DNA of 17,107 nt, from positions 1 through 17,107 of the forward strand of contig JAJRYU010000013.1 in the NCBI GenBank assembly GCA_024275615.1, given 5' to 3'. Origin of the DNA: Planctomycetota bacterium (lineage in GTDB: Bacteria > Planctomycetota > GCA-002687715 > DRQF01). The position numbers and the translations under genes were made by a program. The notes under the pieces were generated by a model that saw only the letters and a program-made list of their open reading frames with translations, was not told where the DNA came from and did no database searches. Positions 7,057 to 15,628 of this stretch are shown in pieces; position 1 is the first letter of the stretch, and each line of letters starts with the position of its first letter.

Positions 7057-8205
7057 TCAGCCAAAACAGACGTCGTCAGCATGCTTGTTTTCGCTCAGAT
7101 ATGTGACATCACCGTGGCCCCGGTTTCCCGACAAGACCAGTTGCTGGAACCCGGTCACGCCGTTTTTGCGATAGAAATCGGCGAACTTCGACAAGACGGG
7201 CATAGTACCGACATTCTCCGCCAACAGATCGAGTTTGGGAAAGGAATCTCGGCAATCTGAAATAAGCCGCGGCAGAATCTCATTCCCAATGATGGGTGAT
7301 TGAGTCATCAATGCAAAAGAGCTGTGATTCGGAAGTTGCTCTTCAAACATCCGAAGCAGTTGCCGCGTGAGACCTAAGCCAAGATTCCCCCCGTCTGAGT
7401 GCAAGGCGCCGCTTGCTGGTGAGAAGACAAAAGGTGGGTTGGCAACGACAAAACAGCCCGGTCTTAGGGGCATCGCCTCATAACTCCCTGGCAACCACCG
7501 GGATTCAACGTTGTTGATCCGCGCGTTGGCTCGGGCGAAAACAATGGCGCGTTCGTTCAAATCAACACCGGCTACGGGGATTTCCAGAGCCGAAGCGGCG
7601 GCAATTCCAAGAATTCCAGAACCACACCCAAGATCGACCAAGTGATCCAGATTGACGTGACGCTTGACGATTCTCTTGGTGAACTTGGCCATAAAAAGCG
7701 AGTCATTTGACAGGTAGACCATATCCTGGGCAATTGAATAGCGATCGCTCAAGAATAATTGCTGATCATGAGGAACAAGCCGAAACGGGCAGGCCACCGC
7801 CATGGAATCCGTGTGCCAAAGTAGTCCGCAATCGAGCGCAGCATTCAGCCAATCTTGTCCCATGGCGTCGGCGACGGCCATCGTATCGAGAGAATCCCCC
7901 AAGATAAAAAGACAATAGAGTGCTTCATCTTGCTCCCGCTCAGGGAGACCGCGGTAAGCATCCGGGTCGACACTGAGAGCAAAGAGATTGCTCTCAAATT
8001 GTTCAAAACGCTCCCGCACGCTTTTCTCATAGCACAAGGCCACGATATCCCGCCGCCCCAGCGCTCGCATGGGAAAACCACACATGCCTCGAAGCTTAGC
8101 ATTGGTCTCAGCGCGTCTCGCGGCTAGGAAGGTCACGATGTCTTCGTTCGGAAATGGACGATTTTGGCCAATCACTTGGGGCGAAATTGTGGCGATCGAG
8201 TTCAT
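7057..8205 (-). CDS. Class I SAM-dependent methyltransferase, MTS/PrmC-like fold, with N-terminal domain
   Basis: The C-terminal half (about 175-382) is a class I methyltransferase. The SAM loop LGCGSG is at 192-197, an acidic residue at the end of strand 2 lies in GVDLNERA, and NPPF is at 256-259. NPPF/NPPY is typical of enzymes acting on planar nitrogen (glutamine side chains, adenine or guanine N), such as PrmC, RlmG and RsmC. The N-terminal half (about 20-170) has no motif I can name with certainty; its arrangement resembles the two-domain DUF7059/MTS proteins, and it may be a winged-helix-like substrate-binding part. The substrate cannot be assigned. ATG 8205 is used (weak GGGT site); a GTG at 8214 is the alternative. 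Confidence 0.82.
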   Translation of the reverse strand: MNSIATISPQVIGQNRPFPNEDIVTFLAARRAETNAKLRGMCGFPMRALGRRDIVALCYEKSVRERFEQFESNLFALSVDPDAYRGLPEREQDEALYCLFILGDSLDTMAVADAMGQDWLNAALDCGLLWHTDSMAVACPFRLVPHDQQLFLSDRYSIAQDMVYLSNDSLFMAKFTKRIVKRHVNLDHLVDLGCGSGILGIAAASALEIPVAGVDLNERAIVFARANARINNVESRWLPGSYEAMPLRPGCFVVANPPFVFSPASGALHSDGGNLGLGLTRQLLRMFEEQLPNHSSFALMTQSPIIGNEILPRLISDCRDSFPKLDLLAENVGTMPVLSKFADFYRKNGVTGFQQLVLSGNRGHGDVTYLSENKHADDVCFG

Positions 8206-8430
8206 TCTACCCACACTTTTTTGCAGATCTGCGGTGGTTCTCCATGTGGCCAGCGCCGCGTTTTCGCAGCCCAGCTAGCTGCCAAACGGACAGACTGGTC
8301 AACCGTGCATAATTATCGACAATGCTTGGATGAACCTTGACCAGAAAGCGAGTCGCCTTGGCGTAGCACGAACGAGCCGCCGGAAAAATCGTTCTGGACC
8401 CGGCCGCTTTGAACAAGGTACCTGGCAGTT

Positions 8431-9978
8431 CTACTGGGGTTTCTTGGGCCGCAACCGCAGAAGAACGCAATCGCCATTGCCGTAGCGCCCTTTCCCGCCA
8501 GCAAACTTCTTCTGAAAGGCGTTTTTGGTTGGCCAGTTTCGGCTTGTTGTGGCGCCGGTGAGATAGAGATCACCTTGGGGACCGAGGTAACAGGCGCGTC
8601 CGTTGTCGTAACCGCCGCCGCCAAAATACTGAGAATAGGTTAGACGGGCAAAATCTGGAGACAAACGCAAAAGGACAGCATCGTTTCCTCCCCCCCACCT
8701 TTTCTGAAAGACACTCCCGACCACGGGGAAGTTCCAAGAATTGGTCTCCCCCGACACCAAGACCGAGCCGTTCTTGTCGACCCAAATGCCATCTGGGTTT
8801 TCAACCCCACTGCCACCGACGAAGGTCCCGCGAAGAAGAGCTCCCCGCGGAGACAACTTGACCACCGCCATGTCGCTGTCGCCGGAAAGCGTTCGGCTTA
8901 GTGCCCCTTTTGTTGTCGGAAAATCGGCGGAGCCAGTGAAAGTCGAAATGTAAGCGTTGCCGGCAGAATCAATGGCCAGGCAATGGGTGTTCAAGAGCCA
9001 CTCCGTGCCTGATCCACCGACATAAGTGCCGTAGATAAGGTCCGAACCATCTGCCTTCAGCAACGCAACGTAACCATCCTCACCACCGAAGTGCTTTTCG
9101 CCACAAACACCCTTTGTTGTCGGCATATCCTTGGAACGCGTGTTGCAAGCGATGTACACCTGTTTGTTGGTATCCACGCGAATGGAACCTTCCACCGTCT
9201 CCTTGCCTGATCCACCGATCCAGGTAGCCCACAAGACTTGTGACCCATCGCTCTTGATCTTGACAACGCCGCAGTCAGTTCCCCCTTGTGGTTGCTTTTG
9301 AAAAGCATTTCCAAAAGCACTCTTGAACCAAGTTGGGCGAGGTGACTGACTTGATTGCTTTCCCCAGCCCAGGGGCAAGTAGACTGAACCAGTGTCGTCA
9401 ATGTCCATGTCTCGACACAACTCACTCACGCCGACGTAACTCGCCCAAATGAGTTTGGCGCCATCTGCCGAAAGCTTGGCTACGAATCCGTTCTGTCGAC
9501 CGTAGTGCGCTCCTTTTCGAGAACCAAGAAAGTCTTTTTGAAAGACACCGTCGGTGACAGGAAAACCAACACCGGCTCGGCCAGCGATGTAAACAAACCC
9601 TTGGGCGTCGACTTTCACAGCGTAGGCACGGTCATAGTTGGGGCCACCAACGAAAGTCGACCACAAGAGTTTGCCTTCAGGATCGAACTTGGTAACAAAA
9701 ATGTCACAAGATCCGGCGCGCCCAATGTCTTTGCCGCCATCGTTAAAACTGCGATCAAAAGCACCTTTTGTCGTCGGGAAGTCCTTGGATGATGTACCGC
9801 CAACAACGACGATGGAGCCGTCTGGGGCGGTGCAAACATCACGTGCATGCTCCCAGTCACTGCCGCCAAAATAGGTGGAAAACACAAGCTCGAATGTTTC
9901 GACTGGCTGGTGGCTGCCTGACGGAAGGGCAAATGAGACGATGAATGCCAAGGCGATGATCACAACACTCAGTTTCAT
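8431..9978 (-). CDS. Secreted SBBP-type seven-repeat beta-propeller protein
   Basis: This 515-aa protein starts with a typical signal peptide (residues 1 to about 22, lysine then a long hydrophobic stretch ending in ALPSGS). Seven repeats follow, marked by a strand-turn motif like (Y/F)(F/V)GG at about 36, 109, 181, 253, 319, 385 and 451. Each is followed by a DxxG(x)VY(I/V)G strand, and most by a (D/N)FPTT-type turn and a VxKLxxDG strand. This is the SBBP pattern; seven copies suit one closed propeller. Such proteins are exported or surface-associated, and a specific role cannot be given. The third repeat is degenerate (YVGVSEL). ATG 9978 has AGGGAG 8 bases upstream. Only 35 bases separate it from purH, so read-through from that operon is likely. 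Confidence 0.85.
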   Translation of the reverse strand: MKLSVVIIALAFIVSFALPSGSHQPVETFELVFSTYFGGSDWEHARDVCTAPDGSIVVVGGTSSKDFPTTKGAFDRSFNDGGKDIGRAGSCDIFVTKFDPEGKLLWSTFVGGPNYDRAYAVKVDAQGFVYIAGRAGVGFPVTDGVFQKDFLGSRKGAHYGRQNGFVAKLSADGAKLIWASYVGVSELCRDMDIDDTGSVYLPLGWGKQSSQSPRPTWFKSAFGNAFQKQPQGGTDCGVVKIKSDGSQVLWATWIGGSGKETVEGSIRVDTNKQVYIACNTRSKDMPTTKGVCGEKHFGGEDGYVALLKADGSDLIYGTYVGGSGTEWLLNTHCLAIDSAGNAYISTFTGSADFPTTKGALSRTLSGDSDMAVVKLSPRGALLRGTFVGGSGVENPDGIWVDKNGSVLVSGETNSWNFPVVGSVFQKRWGGGNDAVLLRLSPDFARLTYSQYFGGGGYDNGRACYLGPQGDLYLTGATTSRNWPTKNAFQKKFAGGKGRYGNGDCVLLRLRPKKPQ

Positions 9979-10013
9979 CTTTTGCACTCCCTAATCTGAG
10001 CCCAGCAAGGATA

Positions 10014-11582
10014 TCAGTGCCGAAAATGGCGGCGACCGGTGAGAACCATGGCCATGTCTTTGTCGTCGCAAGCAGCGATGACATCCTTATCGCGAATGGA
10101 ACCGCCGGGTTGAATAACGGCAGTGATACCAAACTCCTGAGCCGCCATGATACCATCGGCAAATGGGAAGAAAGCATCGGATGCCATGACCGCGCCTTGG
10201 CACAGTTCGCCCCCTTTTTTGCCCGCCAACTGAACCGAGTCAATTCGGCTCATTTGCCCGGCCCCCGTGCCGATGAGGCGCAAGTCACGTGCAAAGACAA
10301 TGGCGTTACTGGTGACGTGACGACATAAGGCCCACGCAAATTGGAGATCCTTCACTTCTCGGTCATCCGGTTTCCTTGAGGTGACGGGGTTGACGTCAGG
10401 AACAAGGGAGCGGTCCGGAGTTTGTACTAGCATCCCACCACGGATCCAGCGCAACTCACGCTCACCATCAAGGACACGTTCGCCGATATCGCCGGTTCGA
10501 AGAATACGCACGTTCTTGCCCCACTTGGCACCCTGTCGCAATATGTCGAGGCTGTCGCCGATAAACTCTGGCGCGATAATCACCTCGAAGAACTTGTCCT
10601 TGGTCGCCACTAAGCGCGCGGTAGCTTCGTCGAGAGCACCATTGAAGGCAACAATGCCTCCATAGGCCGACATCGGGTCACCGGCATGAGCCAGTTGAAA
10701 TGCTTCTTCTTGACTGGACCCATGGCTGGCTGCACCACAGGGATTCTTGTGCTTGATCACGGTACAAGCGATATCCGGAAGACTCTTAACGCACTCGAAT
10801 GCAGCATCGGCGTCGAGGTAGTTGTTGAACGACAACTCCTTGCCGTTGAGTTGCTCCGCAAATGCGACACAGCCATCGGCAGGTTGCCTCCCGGTATAGA
10901 CGGCTGCTTCTTGATGTGGGTTTTCTCCGTAACGTAAGCCCTGCTTTTTTTCATAGGTTACAGAAAGACGGTCGGGCAAAAAGTCGCCTCCCATGTAGTC
11001 CTGAATCGCAGCATCATATGCCGAAGTTACCTGAAAGGCCTTTTTGGCCCAGCGGCGACGTTGATCAGAAGTGGTGCCTCCACCTTGATCATTGAAGGTT
11101 GCGACGAATTCGGCGTAATCGGCAATCTGAGTTAGAACGGTGACAAAAGCATGGTTCTTGGCCGCACTTCGAATCATGGTTGGGCCACCGATGTCGATCA
11201 TCTCAATGGCTTCCGCATCATCAACATCTGGTTTAGCGACAACATCGGTAAATGGATAAAGATTGACAACGACCAAATCGATGGGCCGGATGCCGTTCTC
11301 ATCTGCCGCAGCCTTGTGGCTATCGACATCGCGGCGCATCAAGAGACCACCATGAATACGCGGGTGGAGAGTCTTAACGCGGCCGTCCATCATTTCGGGG
11401 AATTCAGTGACTTCGCTGACGTCGGTCACCTGAATGTCGTTGTCTCGTAGCAAAGAAGCTGTGCCTCCCGTCGAGAGGATCTCGACGCCGCCTTTTGCCA
11501 GAGCAGAAGCCAATTCGACAATGCCGTCTTTTTTGAAGACACTAATGAGAGCCCGTTTGATGATTTGTGTATCTGCAGTCAT
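10014..11582 (-). CDS. purH: Bifunctional AICAR formyltransferase / IMP cyclohydrolase
   Basis: PurH performs the last two steps of de novo IMP synthesis: formylation of AICAR by 10-formyl-THF, then ring closure. At 522 aa it has full family length. Residues 1 to about 195 are the MGS-like cyclohydrolase domain (ISVFKKDG at 13-20, STGGTA at 37-42, GRVKTLHPRIHGG at 67-79). The rest is the transformylase, with LRYGENPHQ at 216-224, the catalytic KHKNPCG at 277-283 and SAYGG at 305-309. The ATG at 11582 is preceded by AGAGGGA and overlaps the prfB stop as ATGA, so translation is probably coupled. Its folate cofactor is the product of fhs in this same window. Confidence 0.97.
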   Translation of the reverse strand: MTADTQIIKRALISVFKKDGIVELASALAKGGVEILSTGGTASLLRDNDIQVTDVSEVTEFPEMMDGRVKTLHPRIHGGLLMRRDVDSHKAAADENGIRPIDLVVVNLYPFTDVVAKPDVDDAEAIEMIDIGGPTMIRSAAKNHAFVTVLTQIADYAEFVATFNDQGGGTTSDQRRRWAKKAFQVTSAYDAAIQDYMGGDFLPDRLSVTYEKKQGLRYGENPHQEAAVYTGRQPADGCVAFAEQLNGKELSFNNYLDADAAFECVKSLPDIACTVIKHKNPCGAASHGSSQEEAFQLAHAGDPMSAYGGIVAFNGALDEATARLVATKDKFFEVIIAPEFIGDSLDILRQGAKWGKNVRILRTGDIGERVLDGERELRWIRGGMLVQTPDRSLVPDVNPVTSRKPDDREVKDLQFAWALCRHVTSNAIVFARDLRLIGTGAGQMSRIDSVQLAGKKGGELCQGAVMASDAFFPFADGIMAAQEFGITAVIQPGGSIRDKDVIAACDDKDMAMVLTGRRHFRH

Positions 11583-12686
11583 TTCTGTTCCCTCTTGCTC
11601 GCTTGTCTGCGAAGCCAAGCTTCGATGAAATCATTCAGCCTGCCGTCAAGAACGGCGGCGACGTTTCCGACTTCAGTATTGGTTCGGTGGTCTTTGACCA
11701 AAGTGTAGGGCTGCAAGGTATAGGTGCGGATTTGGCTACCAAAGGCAATCTCACCCGTGGCGTCATAAGCTGATGCCACTTCCTTTTCTCGCTCCATTTC
11801 CTGGGGGCGGGCGAGACGCCCCTTGAGAACTGTCATAGCCGCCGCACGGTTCTTGTGCTGGGACCGTTGGTTTTGGCATTGCACAACCACACCGGTGGGC
11901 AAATGGGTAATGCGCACAGCAGAGTCCGATGTATTGACGTGCTGACCGCCTTTGCCGCCTGCGCGGTAAGTGTCGATGCGCAGGTCCTTGTCGAGAATCT
12001 CGATACCTGCGACGTTGTCCAGTTCGGGGATCACATCGATACCAACGAAGGATGTCTGGCGTTTGCCGGCGGAATTGAACGGCGAAATTCGAATCAAACG
12101 GTGAACACCCATCTCAGCACGCAAGCGACCATAAGCATATTCGCCAGTGATCTTCAACTGCCCCATCTTGATGCCAGCTTCGTCATTGACCGTGACATCA
12201 ATGACTTCACATTTCATTCCTTCGGCATCGGCCCAACGTTTGTACATGCGAAAGAGCATATCCGCAAAGTCGTTGGCATCGGTGCCACCATTGCCTGCTT
12301 GAATCGTCAGGATTGCTGGACGCGCGTCATGGTCTCCGAAGAAAAGAGCTTCCAATTCGAACTCTTCGTATCGTGATTCAAGGGTCGCGATCTCACCCAG
12401 AATCTGTGCTTCCTGCTCAGCATCTCCGTCGACCATTTCTGCGAGTTCAAAAAGATCCTCGACTTCATTGTCGAGAGACCCCAAACCATCGACGACTCGC
12501 TTGGCAGTCTTGAGTTCGCGAATCACTTCCTGGGCCCCTTCCGGATCGTCCCAGAACCCAGGCTCAGACATTTTCGCCTCTAACTCAGCGCTTCTTGTTG
12601 ACTTGCCGGCGAAGTCAAAGAGAGTCCTTCAGATTAGACAGGCCCTCGCGGAGTTTCGTGATTTTCGTTTCAAGTTCATGAAGCAT
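11579..12686 (-). CDS. prfB: Peptide chain release factor 2, with programmed +1 frameshift
   Basis: RF2 ends translation at UGA and UAA. The first frame starts at ATG 12686, after AAGGAA, and encodes 23 residues (MLHELETKITK... ending KDSL). It meets an in-frame TGA at 12617-12615 in the shift signal CTT-TGA-C. A +1 shift continues as DFAGKSTRSAELEAK and joins the long frame, giving 368 aa, the usual RF2 length (365 in E. coli). AAGGA a few bases before CTT can act as the internal Shine-Dalgarno. The stop-recognition tripeptide SPF is at about 201-203 and the catalytic GGQ at about 246-248. It autoregulates: low RF2 favours the shift at its own UGA. It follows ptsN by 56 bases and overlaps purH by ATGA. 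Confidence 0.96.
12614..12625 (-). promoter_or_regulatory. prfB +1 frameshift site
   Basis: On the minus strand the bases read GACTC-TTTGAC around the slippery codon: CTT at 12620-12618, stop TGA at 12617-12615 and the poor-context C at 12614. The purine-rich AAGGA (12628-12624 region) precedes it at a distance close to the AGGGGG of E. coli prfB. Frame 0 stops at codon 24; frame +1 reads on into the RF2 body. The same arrangement is known widely in bacterial prfB genes. Confidence 0.93.
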
Positions 12687-12742
12687 GGTTCTATTTCCTT
12701 TTTCCTGTGGGCCTTCAAGACCAACAGAATGAGACGCGTTCG

Positions 12743-13237
12743 TTATTTCAATTCGCTACGTTGGTCGGATTTCGGCCCACCGGCCGAGGTATCGTATTTC
12801 TTGGTGAAGCCATGAACTTCACCCAGGCTGAAGGCTGACAGGATCTTGCCTCTTTCGCTTTTTAGAAAGCGCATGAGCATGGCCAAGATCGTCAGATAGT
12901 CATCATGCTGGCCGTTTGGTCCGACGATCATGCAAACCAATTTCACCGGTCGATCATCAATGACGCTACCGTAGTCGATCCCCTCCCGGGAAATACCAAG
13001 GGCGACGGCGAATTCATCGACGAAACCCAAACGGGCATGAGGAATGGCTATACCGTAGCCGACTCCCGTGCTCATGAGGACCTCTCGGCTCATAATAGCT
13101 TCTTCGACCGCCACCCGTTCCCGTATGGCGCCGGTCAGGGTGAGGGAGTCCAAGAGGGCCTGCAAGGACTGAGCTTTGTCCAGGGCCTCGAGGTCGAGGA
13201 TTCGCCCGCTCGGCAGTAAGTTTGAAAGTTGGTACAT
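12743..13237 (-). CDS. ptsN: PTS EIIA-Ntr/fructose-type protein (PtsN-like)
   Basis: This 164-aa cytoplasmic protein has the single EIIA type-2 fold. The phosphorylated histidine is H67 in GIAIPHAR (62-69), inside the family context STGVGYGIAIPHAR. The later MIVGPNGQHDDYLTILAMLMRFL stretch is also typical. There is no EIIB or EIIC domain and no sugar transporter nearby, so a regulatory role is likely, as for E. coli PtsN, which links nitrogen PTS phosphorylation to potassium transport and stress responses; that function is inference. The C-terminus runs about 15 polar residues past the domain. ATG 13237 is chosen over the upstream TTG (13246), whose GGGAA site would be too close. It is the first gene of the ptsN-prfB-purH run. 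Confidence 0.85.
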   Translation of the reverse strand: MYQLSNLLPSGRILDLEALDKAQSLQALLDSLTLTGAIRERVAVEEAIMSREVLMSTGVGYGIAIPHARLGFVDEFAVALGISREGIDYGSVIDDRPVKLVCMIVGPNGQHDDYLTILAMLMRFLKSERGKILSAFSLGEVHGFTKKYDTSAGGPKSDQRSELK

Positions 13238-13266
13238 CAAGGTCAATTCCCGGTTGCAGTCTAAGC

Positions 13267-13356
13267 CTGAGAATATCTCAGTTGGGGGCCAGCGACAACG
13301 CCTGGCCCGACATCGCTCGACTATTCACAATCAAGAGAAGAGGCCCGAGAGGGCCT
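13267..13356 (-). promoter_or_regulatory. Three hairpins upstream of ptsN, possible structured leader
   Basis: Three short perfect inverted repeats lie within 90 bases upstream of ptsN: AGGCCC-GAGA-GGGCCT (13341-13356), GGGCCAG with CTGGCCC (13286-13308) and CTGAGA-ATA-TCTCAG (13267-13281). The first two share the core GGGCC/GGCCC, so they can also pair with each other as alternatives. None is followed by a proper T-run. No clear promoter was found, so their place in the transcript is not fixed. Confidence 0.35.
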
Positions 13357-13487
13357 GAACGAATCAGAATCGAGCCGGCGAATCGAAAAAAGCTCCGCGC
13401 TCCCTGCCGACCTCCCCCATTCACGACCTCTTGGTAAGCTGAGGGCGGTTTCCCGGAATGAATGATGAGTGAGGGCAAGGGCAGAGG

Positions 13488-14168
13488 ATGAGTGATTTCA
13501 GCCAGTGGCACAGTCCATTTTCGATTTCGGTCAAATGTCGTCTTCTCCGATCAGAAGAAGGAAAACCCAAGTCTCTCTTGGTCGCCCTTCACGGAATGGG
13601 GCAAAACTCAGATCTCATGGCCCGTGCTGTAAGACCACTTTGCCATCCCGACCGAGCCATTTTGATCCCCGACGCCCCTCTCCCTTTCGAAAAGCTGGTC
13701 TCTGGAGGTCGGAGGAAATGTGGTCGAGCTTGGTACATCTACACCGGTGACCAAGATGAGTTCCTGGAATCGGCGCGGCTCAGCGCCCAATGGTTGGAAA
13801 CTCAGATAACTCGTGCTCAGAGCGACTTGGGACTTGAGTCCTGCCCCGTTGACTTGCTCGGATACTCTCAAGGGGGCTACTTGGCTGCTATTTTGGCTTT
13901 CGACAGCCCAAGCCGGTTCCGGAGCCTAGTATCTTGCTGCTCCCGTATGAAAACTGAAATCCTGCCAGATAGGCAAACGGCCTCTATCCCTGTCCTTGTG
14001 GTCCACGGCGAAGACGACCCCTCCGTTCCTGTCGAACGCTCACGAGAGTCGGCCGCAGATCTCAGCAAGCGCGGCTGGAATGTCGATTTTCGGGCATTTC
14101 CAAATGCTGGTCACCGCATGGAGCCAGAGCAGTGGCAAGCGGTAGCGACCTGGTTGGCGCTCAGGTAG
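13488..14168 (+). CDS. Alpha/beta-hydrolase, phospholipase/carboxylesterase family
   Basis: This 226-aa serine hydrolase has a complete triad: S127 in the nucleophile elbow GYSQGG (125-130), D177 in HGEDDPSVPV and H209 in NAGHRM. The oxyanion-hole motif LHGMGQN is at 34-40. Length and motif order match the carboxylesterase/acyl-protein thioesterase-like (Abhydrolase_2) group, cytoplasmic since no signal peptide is seen. The natural ester is unknown. It is the only plus-strand gene here, divergent from ptsN (250 bases between starts) and convergent with the VWA gene (35 bases between stops). GAGGGCAAGGGCAGAGG just upstream of the ATG gives a ribosome binding site. No shared terminator is visible in the 35-base gap. 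Confidence 0.88.
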   Translation: MSDFSQWHSPFSISVKCRLLRSEEGKPKSLLVALHGMGQNSDLMARAVRPLCHPDRAILIPDAPLPFEKLVSGGRRKCGRAWYIYTGDQDEFLESARLSAQWLETQITRAQSDLGLESCPVDLLGYSQGGYLAAILAFDSPSRFRSLVSCCSRMKTEILPDRQTASIPVLVVHGEDDPSVPVERSRESAADLSKRGWNVDFRAFPNAGHRMEPEQWQAVATWLALR

Positions 14169-14203
14169 CCCGACGGCCAAGAAAAAACCTGTTGAGGGAG
14201 AAG

Positions 14204-15628
14204 CTAACGATGGTGCTCAAGCAGGTACCAACGGTAGTCAATTTCTTTTTTGATGCCCTTCTTGGCCTCCTCATGGTCGTGCAAACCTGTGCCCTCACTG
14301 GCAGCAACAAGCTCTTCCATGAAGTGATCCAAAAGATAGGTCTGGTTGAGCAGCTGCTGGTCCCGTGAGGAAATGGCATACTGCCGCGCTTCGGTATAGG
14401 ACCGGTCAAAGAAACGTCTCGCCTCATTGAAACGTTCTTTGTCTAAGCCCTGAAGACCCTCTTGAGCTTTCTCCATGGCACCGAGCACCTTGGCGTACAT
14501 GACCACACTCTTGTTGGCGCTTCTCTCAGCTTCTTTTGAATCGGAAGTGTATTGGGCCTGCTTATGCAGCACTTGGTGTTTGCGAGTTCCATCGCTCGGA
14601 TCGTCCCAAGTGAGCGTGATGTCGGCACCGATGGGTTCACCACCGATGTCGCTGCGGTGTTCAAGCTCCACGAGCACGACACTGCTTTCTCCATCTCTGA
14701 CGTCACCAAGCTCAAGCGAATAGGATGCACTCGGCCCGTCAATCCAGCGGCCATAAACTTTAGCAATCTGAGTACCAGCAAAGGCGCGGCAATCTATCTT
14801 GACGTTTTGGGCAATGACGGCAAGCAAGCCCTTCAGCTCTTCTGATATCGCAGTTGGGATTTGTTCTGATGAACGGACGAAGGTGTACCTTCCACCGCCA
14901 GACGCCGCCAAGTCAGTCAGTAGATCTTCGTCAAATTTTGTGCCGCAACCTAGGGTCGAAAAACCTATTCCTCGCTTGTGCGCGGCAGCCACCAGTCTCT
15001 TTAGCTTGTTGCTATCGGTGATACCCCGGTTGGCAAGGCCGTCAGTCAACACGATCACTTGCTTCAGTTGATCATCACGGCTTTGGGAATCGATCTGGGC
15101 GAATGCTTCGAGAATACCTGCACTTAGATTGGTGTAGCCTTGAGGCTGGAATTCCTCCAAGCGATGCCGCAGAAAGTCCTTGTTGACCGCGCGGCCCGCT
15201 GGTGACAGAACAACCGCTTTTTCGTTGAAAGCGATCAGAGATATGACGTCCTGATCAGAGAGATTTTCGACAACAAGATTGGCCGCCATGATCGCATGCT
15301 CAAATTTCTTGTCTTTGGACATCGAGCCAGAACGGTCAAAGACTAGCGCCAAGTTGAGAGGTTTGCGTTTGCGGGAGGCCTTTTCAAGAAAGGCCGCAAG
15401 ATCAATCTTGAGAACGACTCGCTTGGGCCCCGTCTTCCCGTAGAGAGAATGGCTGAGCTCAGCTCCCATCTTGATACGCCGAACACCGGTGATGTCATCG
15501 CGAGTGTGTTGATGTTCCTGAGGAAGGGGTTGATTGTCGGCACTTTCGCCCGACAATGTCGCCGAACAGGAAATCAGAGAAACGAGAAGAAAGATTGCCA
15601 AACTGGCACAAGGACGATTGATTAGCAT
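14204..15628 (-). CDS. VWA-domain lipoprotein
   Basis: The ATG at 15628, preceded by GGGGA, gives a 474-aa protein with a lipoprotein signal: hydrophobic residues 8-19 and lipobox LISC with C21 as the lipidated residue. Serine follows the cysteine, which in E. coli-like sorting means the outer membrane. Residues about 91-265 are a von Willebrand factor A domain with a complete metal site: DRSGS at 98-102, T166 in GYTNLSAG and D196 in LTDG. The following stretch resembles the beta-sandwich part of bacterial VWA proteins (VWFA/YfbK-like), and about 370-474 is charged and helical. A role in metal-dependent protein binding at the surface is inference. A likely own promoter lies upstream. Confidence 0.88.
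   Translation of the reverse strand: MLINRPCASLAIFLLVSLISCSATLSGESADNQPLPQEHQHTRDDITGVRRIKMGAELSHSLYGKTGPKRVVLKIDLAAFLEKASRKRKPLNLALVFDRSGSMSKDKKFEHAIMAANLVVENLSDQDVISLIAFNEKAVVLSPAGRAVNKDFLRHRLEEFQPQGYTNLSAGILEAFAQIDSQSRDDQLKQVIVLTDGLANRGITDSNKLKRLVAAAHKRGIGFSTLGCGTKFDEDLLTDLAASGGGRYTFVRSSEQIPTAISEELKGLLAVIAQNVKIDCRAFAGTQIAKVYGRWIDGPSASYSLELGDVRDGESSVVLVELEHRSDIGGEPIGADITLTWDDPSDGTRKHQVLHKQAQYTSDSKEAERSANKSVVMYAKVLGAMEKAQEGLQGLDKERFNEARRFFDRSYTEARQYAISSRDQQLLNQTYLLDHFMEELVAASEGTGLHDHEEAKKGIKKEIDYRWYLLEHHR

Noticed and set aside
6842..7174. Plus-strand 110-aa frame with a His/Thr-rich start (HHNQTTTT), suggestive of an amino-acid attenuator leader peptide.
   Set aside because: It starts with TTG without a ribosome binding site, runs through the terminator hairpin and into the methyltransferase gene, and no plus-strand biosynthetic gene follows for an attenuator to control.
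8207..8470. Minus-strand 87-aa frame between the propeller gene and the methyltransferase gene.
   Set aside because: It overlaps the ends of both neighbours, has basic, low-information composition and no recognisable motif.
13341..13356. AGGCCC-GAGA-GGGCCT hairpin as an intrinsic terminator.
   Set aside because: The stem is only 6 bp and is followed by no T-run on the plus strand and a mixed pyrimidine stretch on the minus strand, with no gene upstream to end.
14169..14203. T-run on the minus strand between the converging esterase and VWA genes as a terminator.
   Set aside because: Six T are present but no stem can be formed before them.
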